Assembly (NCBI GenBank): GCA_019637615.1
Contig: JAHBVJ010000034.1
Coordinates: 1-64,000 of the forward strand
Length of the DNA: 64,000 bases
Source of the DNA: Anaerolineae bacterium
GTDB lineage: Bacteria; Chloroflexota; Anaerolineae; Aggregatilineales; UBA2796
Direction of reading: 5' to 3'
Position 1 is the stretch's first letter. Every line of letters starts with the position of its first letter. The position numbers were made by a program, and so were the translations under genes. Shown here one piece after another: positions 8,634 to 14,992 of the stretch. Under the pieces are notes generated by a model that saw nothing but the letters and a program-made list of their open reading frames with translations, made no database searches and was not told where the DNA came from.

Positions 8634-9800
8634 ATGATTGAATTCAAGAATGTGTCCAAGCAGTTTCCCGCCGGATTTCGCGCCGTGGAAAATCTCAATT
8701 TGACCGTGCGACGTGGTGAGCTTTGCGTCCTGATCGGGCCATCCGGCTGCGGCAAAACGACGACGATGCGCATGGTCAATCGCCTGATCGCGCCAAGCAG
8801 CGGGCACATCTTGATTGAAGGAGTTGATAACGCCACCCTCGCGGAAGAAGACCTACGCCGCAAAATCGGGTATGCCATCCAGCAGATCGGCTTGTTTCCC
8901 CATATGACCGTCGCTGAAAATATCGCAGTGGTACCCAAACTCTTGCATTGGGAAGAAGATCGTATCCGGCATCGTGTAGACGAATTATTGGCACTGGTTG
9001 GCTTAGACCCTGAACTGTACCGGAATCAGTATCCGCGACAGCTATCGGGCGGGCAGCAGCAGCGCGTTGGTGTGGCACGTGCGCTCGGCGCTGATCCCCC
9101 GATCATGTTGATGGATGAGCCGTTCGGCGCGGTCGATCCGATCACGCGGGCAACATTGCAAGACGAATTCCTTCAGATTCAGTCAACGGTCGGCAAAACG
9201 ATTATTTTTGTCACGCATGATATTGACGAGGCTATCCGTATGGGGGATCGTATCGCTGTCATGCGTGACGGGAAATTGGTGCAATATGAAACGCCGGACA
9301 ACCTCTTGGCTGCACCAGTTGACCGCTTTGTGCGCGATTTCGTGGGGGCGGATAGGCAGCTTAAGCGGCTTGGTCTGATCCCTGTCAGCGACGTGATGAA
9401 TACCGATCCACCACGCGTCTTCATCACGGATACCCTTGAGGCAGCGACAGAGCAATTCACACGTCATAACGTCAAATCCGTGTTTGTCGTAGACAAGCGC
9501 GATCACGTCCTAAGGGGGTGGCTGGATCGTGAGCAAATGCGTACTGGACGTTCCTTGATCGACGCCATGCACGAAGGCAATGTACACGACATCGCCGTAC
9601 GAGAAACTGCCTCCGTGCGTGATGCCCTGAGTGTGATGGTGACGCGCAGTTTTCGCGTTACTCCAGTGGTTGACAAACAAGGCCGCTTGAAAGGCAGCAT
9701 CACGTTGAATGCGCTGCAAGAAATCATCCAGTCACGGGCCGCCGATGCTACCAATGGCGATGGTGTCGAGCTTGGCACAACAGCGGAAAGCCGACCATGA
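8634..9800 (+). CDS. Osmolyte ABC transporter ATPase with tandem CBS domains
   Basis: 388 residues. The nucleotide-binding domain (1-~240) contains Walker A GPSGCGKTTT, a Q-loop (IGYAIQQIGLFPHMTV), signature LSGGQQQRVGVARAL, Walker B IMLMDEPFGAVD and the switch His in FVTHDIDEA. Two CBS motifs follow (~255-375: SDVMNTDPPRVFITDTL, then HDIAVRETASVRDAL). This is the OpuCA/OsmV architecture energising quaternary-amine uptake. In Gram-positive relatives the CBS module senses ionic strength or binds c-di-AMP, of interest because darA is near. Its stop overlaps the start of the second permease (ATGA), so the two are translationally coupled. Confidence 0.94.
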   Translation: MIEFKNVSKQFPAGFRAVENLNLTVRRGELCVLIGPSGCGKTTTMRMVNRLIAPSSGHILIEGVDNATLAEEDLRRKIGYAIQQIGLFPHMTVAENIAVVPKLLHWEEDRIRHRVDELLALVGLDPELYRNQYPRQLSGGQQQRVGVARALGADPPIMLMDEPFGAVDPITRATLQDEFLQIQSTVGKTIIFVTHDIDEAIRMGDRIAVMRDGKLVQYETPDNLLAAPVDRFVRDFVGADRQLKRLGLIPVSDVMNTDPPRVFITDTLEAATEQFTRHNVKSVFVVDKRDHVLRGWLDREQMRTGRSLIDAMHEGNVHDIAVRETASVRDALSVMVTRSFRVTPVVDKQGRLKGSITLNALQEIIQSRAADATNGDGVELGTTAESRP

Positions 9801-10855
9801 GCACAGTACAGAGTACCACTAACCTATCAGGTCAACGATCAACATGGATCATTACCACAGCTTGGGTGATCATCGCGATAGTCTTTTTCTTATTAGCGCA
9901 GCAACCATATACACCCAAAGAAGCCCGGTTGCAAGTCAATGATGGCAGCGTCCGACTGCTGCCGAGTTTTTGGTTGCCCACTATAGGGGCTGATCCAAGC
10001 CGCTTGCTCGGTGTTGGTGCGTTCGAAACAACGCTTCCCTTGTACTGGATTCCGCTGACCTTAGCCATTTTTGAGGTAGTCTTTGGAATACTAGATCGGC
10101 AACGTTCTTTCCAAATCCTCAGGATATTGTTGCGCGCGTTCGGGATACTGCTCATTATTTGGTCTTTTTTCGGGCATGAGCCATTCTGGGACTTTGTACT
10201 AATGAACATATTCCCCACCAGTCCGCAACTTTTGCATCCTTCGGAAACCTTGATCGAGTTTGTACAAGAGCATCTTGATCTGGTATTGGTCTCGTCTCTG
10301 TTGATTGTTCCTATCGGCTTGTTACTTGGGATTGCGGTCACGCGGGATAGTTTCCGAGAATTCTTGCCGCTCGTCATGAATATCGTCAACAGCGGTCAGA
10401 CGGTACCGAGCATCGCCGTAATCGCGTTAGTGATCCCTCTCCTCGGAATTGGATTTTGGCCCACAATATTCGCGCTGGTGATTTATGGGTTGCTGCCCGT
10501 TGTGCGTAACACAGTGGCGGGGCTGGAAGCTGTCGATGCTGCCATCGTAGAAGCCGCCAAAGGGGTAGGCATGACACCAACACAAATCTTGCTTCAGGTC
10601 GAATTACCCTTAGCTACCCCTGTCATCATGGCTGGCATCCGCACGAGTATGGTGACCAATGTTGGGACGGCGGCAATCGGAGCATTTGCCGGTTCCGGTG
10701 GTCTCGGAGTTTTAATCGTCAGCGGGCTATCGATGGTTATCGGTTCGTTCGTTCTCCTCGGCGCGCTGCCTGCGGCGATCCTCGCCATCTTGCTTGACTA
10801 TTTATTTAGTCAAGTTGAACGCACTGTCACGCCAAGAGGGCTAACAATCAGTTAA
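9797..10855 (+). CDS. ABC permease, quaternary-amine type
   Basis: 352 residues. The first ~150 form an N-terminal extension with about four hydrophobic segments, as in YehY/YehW-type permeases. The transport core (~155-345) has NSGQTVPSIAVIALVIPLLG and the ATPase-coupling loop EAAKGVGMTPTQILLQVELP. It overlaps the ATPase gene by 4 bases. With the 540-residue permease it would form the heterodimeric membrane pore. Last gene of the cluster; no clear intrinsic terminator was seen in the 158-base gap that follows, which instead holds a promoter for the TIR/WD40 gene. Confidence 0.92.
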   Translation: MSTVQSTTNLSGQRSTWIITTAWVIIAIVFFLLAQQPYTPKEARLQVNDGSVRLLPSFWLPTIGADPSRLLGVGAFETTLPLYWIPLTLAIFEVVFGILDRQRSFQILRILLRAFGILLIIWSFFGHEPFWDFVLMNIFPTSPQLLHPSETLIEFVQEHLDLVLVSSLLIVPIGLLLGIAVTRDSFREFLPLVMNIVNSGQTVPSIAVIALVIPLLGIGFWPTIFALVIYGLLPVVRNTVAGLEAVDAAIVEAAKGVGMTPTQILLQVELPLATPVIMAGIRTSMVTNVGTAAIGAFAGSGGLGVLIVSGLSMVIGSFVLLGALPAAILAILLDYLFSQVERTVTPRGLTIS

Positions 10856-10921
10856 TCAGAGACGTTTTGACCCTGTGCGACGACCGACAACAACACGCTG
10901 GTGCTTTCTCAATAAATCGTT

Positions 10922-10951
10922 TTGTTAGGGCTTCTAAATCTCGCTTACAAT
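10922..10951 (+). promoter_or_regulatory. Putative sigma-70-type promoter of the TIR/WD40 gene
   Basis: TTGTTA (10922-10927), 18-base spacer, TACAAT (10946-10951). The predicted transcript starts near 10958 and reaches the ATG at 11014, where AAGGA lies about 8 bases before the start. Consensus matching only. Confidence 0.5.
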
Positions 10952-11013
10952 ATCCTCATCCATCGTCCTCGTCTGAGTCAGTAGAAAATTAGGTACACAA
11001 TAAGGATACACCG

Positions 11014-14000
11014 ATGGCTGATGTATTCATTTCCTACTCTCGTCGGGATTCTGAGTTTGTGCAGCGACTGAATAACGCCTTCGTCAATTCTGGTCGCGTC
11101 GTGTGGATCGACTGGCAGAGCATCCCGCGCGGTGAAGATTGGTGGGGCGAGATTCAGCAGGGCATCGAGGGCGCGGAAGGCTTTATTTGCGTCATCACCG
11201 AGCATTGGCTCACCAGCGAAATTTGTCAGCGCGAAATCGAACATGCCCGCAAACACAACAAGCGCATATTGCCCGTGATCCGCCAACCAATTGAAGACGA
11301 GGTAGAAACGCGTGTCAAGGGTACGTGGATGGATCAGCCGTGGGAGAGCTTGGCACGCGACCAATGGACATATCTGCGACATCTGAATTGGGTGCGGTTC
11401 GATGATGATATGCGCTTTGACGCGGAATTTAGCGAGTTGCTCGAAGCGTTGGACGAAGATCAGCCACACATCAAGGCGCACACGCGGTATCAAGTCCGCG
11501 CGTTGGAGTGGGAACGCAGCAAGCGCAACCCTAGCTTCCTGTTGGCGGGCGACGATCTGGATTTTGCCGAGGCGTGGCTGCACGAGGCTGACGATGAGCA
11601 TAAAACACCGGAAGCGACGAGCATGCAACGAGCGTATATCGTTGAGAGCCGCCGGATCGAAGATACGCGACTGGCAGCGGACGCCTTGCAGGAGCGGCAA
11701 ATCAGGCAGTTCCAGCGGGCAGCGGTGGCACTCGGCGCATTCTTCGTGCTGGCGCTGATCGCTTCGGGCGTGCTGGCGAAGAATGTGGCAGACGCGAGTA
11801 ATCAGGCGGCAACGGCGCAGCAGCAAGTCGTGGTCGCGGGGCAAACGCTGACGCCGGTGGCTGAATCGCTGGCGCTGAGCAATACACAGGTGGCGACGGC
11901 TGGCACAGAGATCGCGGTGATTGCTCAAACGCTGACACCGATTCCGGCGACGCTTACACGCGTGGCGAAACAGATCGATGACAGCACGCGTTTGGTGGAG
12001 TCGCAGCGGTTGGCGGCACTGGCGAACGATCAAGCATGGGGCGATCTGGCGGCACTGCTGGCGATCCGCGCGTTGAACACACGATACTCGATCCAAGCGG
12101 AAACTGCGCTGCAAAATTCCTTGCGACGATATTCGCGCCCATTTTTCGCGACTACTTGCAACGTCAACAACACCAGCATTTCGCCCGACGGTAAGATGCT
12201 GGCAGTGGCAGGTGGCAGCCGCAGCATACAACTATTCAATTTTGCCAGCGGGGCATTAATCGGGACGTTGGACGCACCAGAAGAAGGCGTGACCCAAGTT
12301 AATTTTTCTGCCGACTCGCGTTGGCTGGTATCGGCTCATGCGGATGGCGGGGTGCGCTTGTGGGACGCGGCTTCACGACAGTTGATCACTACCTTCAGCG
12401 GTCATCAAGGCACTGTGTACGCGGTAGCTATTGCTCCGGATGGGAAAACTCTATTGACCGGTGGCATCGACAAAACGGTGCGGTTGTGGGACACCGCGAC
12501 TGGTAAGGAACTGCGTCAATTATCTACGGCGGGGCTATTGGATGACTATTTTGATCAGGTCGATGACCAGATCGCGATTCTGTCGGTAGGGTTCGTGCCG
12601 AACAGTCCGAAGGTATTCGCGAGTGTAGGCACAATCGGACTACGCTTATACATCTTGAATTGCAACGGTGGGGGTGGCGGCGGGGGCGGCGGCAACAGCG
12701 AAACAGTCACCCATGAACTTGTGCGGATGTGGAACCCCGACACGGGAGAGATTACGGGAAAATTATCGGTAACTGTCGAGCATTCTTTGCAGGCTCTCGC
12801 CGTCATGAGCAGCGCCGTTACCCCCGATGGTAAGACGATGGTGACGGTTAGCGGTGATGGCAAAATCCGCGAATGGGATATGACGCGCGAGGATAGCCCC
12901 GCGCTTTCGCTCGGTACCCATGATGGGGCGATTGCGGGTGTTGTTTCGCCAGATGGACAAACCTTGTTGACAACAGGGTTCAATGGGGAGATGGGACTCT
13001 TTGAACTGCGTTATGGTGGGGGATCAAGGCGGATTGATGCCATCCCGAATAGCGGGTTGGTTCCGGCTATCTTTTCGCCCGACGGCGGGATGATTCTGGC
13101 CTCCAATTCAACGTTGCCAACAGAAGCGGCGCTGCGGCTGTTTTCTATCGACAGTGTTTACCCCTCGACCATCAAGCTAAAGTATCAGGCAGTCACCATC
13201 GGGTTTTTCCCGCGTAGAGACCAGATTCTCACCCTTGATCCGTTGAACGCGCTTGAAGCGATCCTGTGGGATGGCAAGACGGGGACGGAACTGCGGCGAT
13301 TTTCTGTCGTATCGCCTAGCGCGCCCTCGACGTGGATATGGACGATGAAACTTTCTCCCGATGGCAAGACACTGGCGGCTTCGTACACAGGTACACAAGT
13401 GGTTGATTTGTGGGACGTGGAATCGGGCAAGCTGCTGCACGAGATCACGAACCCGACCGACAACGTGTATATGGTGGATATATCGCCCGATAACCGTTAT
13501 CTGGCGACGATCTCGCCTTCCAACGCGGTGCGCCTGTGGGATATTGCCAGTGGTCAGATGGTGGAAGAACTGGTATCCATCACCACGCACTACAGCGGGA
13601 TCATGTTCTCGCCGGACAATCGGGGGTTATGGATCGCGGTAGATGACGAGACGTTGGGATTGTTCGAGGTTCCATCGATGAAAGCGCTGATGACGCTGCC
13701 CAGTAAAGCGATCCCGAATTTTGTCCTCAAACTGGGCATTTCCCCCGATGGAAATGTGATCGTCGATGCCAACGGCGTGATGAATAATCTGGTGACGGGG
13801 GAGAAAACCCAGTTAGTCCCCGTAAAAACCAGCTTAGCCAGCATCGTTTTTTCGCCTGATGGACAGTTGGTAGCGGCGATTGGTGGCACGGCACGGGACG
13901 CGATCCACGTTTGGAATGTAAAAACGCACGAAGTAGTGCGCAACATCAGTCTGGATTACATCTGGGATATTGTCTTCAGCGCAGACGGTAAGTCGCTGAT

Positions 14001-14169
14001 CATCAATTATTCTGACATCAAGCAGGGGAAAACTGGCAACAGCAACATTACGCAACTGCCTATCGATTACCGCGACCTGATGGCCTTCGCCTGTTCGATC
14101 ATGACACGCGATATTCCAGCGGATCAACGGGCGATCTTGCAAATCGGGGATGAGGCGACGTGCCCGTAG
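11014..14169 (+). CDS. TIR domain - transmembrane - WD40 propeller protein
   Basis: 1051 residues. Residues 1-~140 are a TIR domain: it begins ADVFISYSRRDSEFV and contains WIDWQSIPRGEDWW and the motif SEICQREIEHA, whose E74 aligns with the catalytic Glu of NAD-cleaving TIRs. One transmembrane helix (~236-256, AAVALGAFFVLALIASGVLA) follows. A linker with two QTLTP repeats (~275-315) and a helical SQRLAALANDQAW segment lead to about 12-14 WD40 blades (~370-1030; GKTLLTGGIDKTVRLWD is typical), enough for two propellers. A run of nine glycines interrupts one blade (~552). The layout suggests a sensor propeller with a TIR effector. Bacterial TIR proteins often act in anti-phage defence, but no known partner gene is adjacent, so the role is inference. 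Confidence 0.93.
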   Translation: MADVFISYSRRDSEFVQRLNNAFVNSGRVVWIDWQSIPRGEDWWGEIQQGIEGAEGFICVITEHWLTSEICQREIEHARKHNKRILPVIRQPIEDEVETRVKGTWMDQPWESLARDQWTYLRHLNWVRFDDDMRFDAEFSELLEALDEDQPHIKAHTRYQVRALEWERSKRNPSFLLAGDDLDFAEAWLHEADDEHKTPEATSMQRAYIVESRRIEDTRLAADALQERQIRQFQRAAVALGAFFVLALIASGVLAKNVADASNQAATAQQQVVVAGQTLTPVAESLALSNTQVATAGTEIAVIAQTLTPIPATLTRVAKQIDDSTRLVESQRLAALANDQAWGDLAALLAIRALNTRYSIQAETALQNSLRRYSRPFFATTCNVNNTSISPDGKMLAVAGGSRSIQLFNFASGALIGTLDAPEEGVTQVNFSADSRWLVSAHADGGVRLWDAASRQLITTFSGHQGTVYAVAIAPDGKTLLTGGIDKTVRLWDTATGKELRQLSTAGLLDDYFDQVDDQIAILSVGFVPNSPKVFASVGTIGLRLYILNCNGGGGGGGGGNSETVTHELVRMWNPDTGEITGKLSVTVEHSLQALAVMSSAVTPDGKTMVTVSGDGKIREWDMTREDSPALSLGTHDGAIAGVVSPDGQTLLTTGFNGEMGLFELRYGGGSRRIDAIPNSGLVPAIFSPDGGMILASNSTLPTEAALRLFSIDSVYPSTIKLKYQAVTIGFFPRRDQILTLDPLNALEAILWDGKTGTELRRFSVVSPSAPSTWIWTMKLSPDGKTLAASYTGTQVVDLWDVESGKLLHEITNPTDNVYMVDISPDNRYLATISPSNAVRLWDIASGQMVEELVSITTHYSGIMFSPDNRGLWIAVDDETLGLFEVPSMKALMTLPSKAIPNFVLKLGISPDGNVIVDANGVMNNLVTGEKTQLVPVKTSLASIVFSPDGQLVAAIGGTARDAIHVWNVKTHEVVRNISLDYIWDIVFSADGKSLIINYSDIKQGKTGNSNITQLPIDYRDLMAFACSIMTRDIPADQRAILQIGDEATCP

Positions 14170-14180
14170 GAATCCAATGT

Positions 14181-14205
14181 GAGGGTCGGCACAAGTTCGA
14201 CCCTC
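14181..14205. repeat. Hairpin repeat, copy 1
   Basis: Arms GAGGGTCG and CGACCCTC flank a 9-base loop, 11 bases after the TIR/WD40 stop. The core 14182-14204 matches the hairpin at 46264-46286 at 20 of 23 positions. There is no T-tract on either strand, so it could be a terminator variant or a REP-like repeat. It also lies just beyond the polA 3' remnant, where the old polA end would have been. Confidence 0.7.
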
Positions 14206-14220
14206 GATACGCAGTATTAG

Positions 14221-14316
14221 GCGTGGGCGGCGACCCACTCGGCGAGTCATCTCTGTCCAGTTTTTGCCGACGTTGGCTTTGGTGCGGAGAGGAACACGCA
14301 GTTCAAAGGCGATCAT
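14221..14316 (-). pseudogene. Remnant copy of the polA 3' end
   Basis: This ~96-base segment repeats the last ~100 bases of polA (14998-15098), including the stretch encoding AFELRVPLRT-ANVGKNW-EMT. By eye about nine in ten aligned bases match. The remnant lacks 5 bases in the region encoding TPLAEW and one base near its other end, so it could not restore the polA reading frame. It ends in the 3' end of the unknown gene 14303-14923, whose stop codon lies inside it. Together with the real polA end it forms a direct repeat bracketing that gene. Confidence 0.85.
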
Positions 14317-14923
14317 GGATGCGTGTCATGATTTGTAATAGACTCTCGTGGAATATTTCAACAACAAAAGATGCAGCGACGCATTCGAAGGTCGAATCAT
14401 GAAACCAAGAAACGTAGTGAATGAGACTGCGCCACATGTCGGGACTATAGCCATGATGTACTTTGTTGATGTTTTCGAGTTCGGTAATCCACGCTGAATT
14501 TATGACGCGCTGGGCAGTGTAGGGTTCAAGACCTCTGCCGTATAGTGGATGTCCGCGAAAAACCTCGTCATTGGGCGAACCAAATTTAACGGAAGCACTC
14601 CGTTTGAATTCGACCAAAGCAAAGGGGAAGTTACCATCTTCATCTGCCTCTGCTGAGAGGAAGATTAGGAAGGTACGCCAGTTATTGCTGATAACGACTG
14701 GCAACGGTGCGCCGCAATCCCACGCCACAGGAAACTCGATAGGAACGGCGAGGCTCTCGTTTTTGATAGCAGCGATTTGACGTTCTAAACTGATGACTTC
14801 TTGATAGGCGGCTTGATATGCTTCCCATTCGCCACCTATATGCTTGGGTGCGAGTGCCGCTGTTGCTTTCTTCAGGCGATTTTGCGCGGAGAGAAGTCTC
14901 TGTTCAAAGTCGATAAGCGTCAT
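14303..14923 (-). CDS. Conserved-looking hypothetical protein inserted behind polA
   Basis: 206 residues starting at ATG 14923 with GGAAGG 6 bases upstream. Residues ~1-55 are helical and charged (FEQRLLSAQNRLKKATAAL, then AYQEVISLERQIAAI), possibly a coiled coil. The rest is a compact domain with distinctive motifs: RSASVKFGSPNDEVFRGHPL, YGRGLEPYTAQRVINSAW and SWFHDSTFECVAASF. Proteins with the GHPLY-x-RGL and HDSTFEC signatures exist as conserved hypotheticals (recalled, not searched); no function is known to me. There is no signal peptide or membrane segment. The stop codon is supplied by the polA remnant, so the last residues may not be native. Located between two copies of the polA 3' end, it looks acquired. 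Confidence 0.75.
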   Translation of the reverse strand: MTLIDFEQRLLSAQNRLKKATAALAPKHIGGEWEAYQAAYQEVISLERQIAAIKNESLAVPIEFPVAWDCGAPLPVVISNNWRTFLIFLSAEADEDGNFPFALVEFKRSASVKFGSPNDEVFRGHPLYGRGLEPYTAQRVINSAWITELENINKVHHGYSPDMWRSLIHYVSWFHDSTFECVAASFVVEIFHESLLQIMTRIHDRL

Positions 14924-14936
14924 GTAGAGCCTTCCG

Positions 14937-14976
14937 AAAAAAGAAGACTAGCCCAAGTTGTTTTGCTTGAGCTAGT
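14937..14976 (-). terminator. Intrinsic terminator of polA
   Basis: Arms 14947-14957 and 14966-14976 pair over 11 bp (one G-U on the minus-strand RNA), with an 8-base loop. On the minus strand the stem is followed by a run of T (14937-14942). It lies 17 bases past the polA stop, just upstream of the hypothetical gene. Confidence 0.85.
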
Positions 14977-14992
14977 GAGAGTGATCGAGCTA

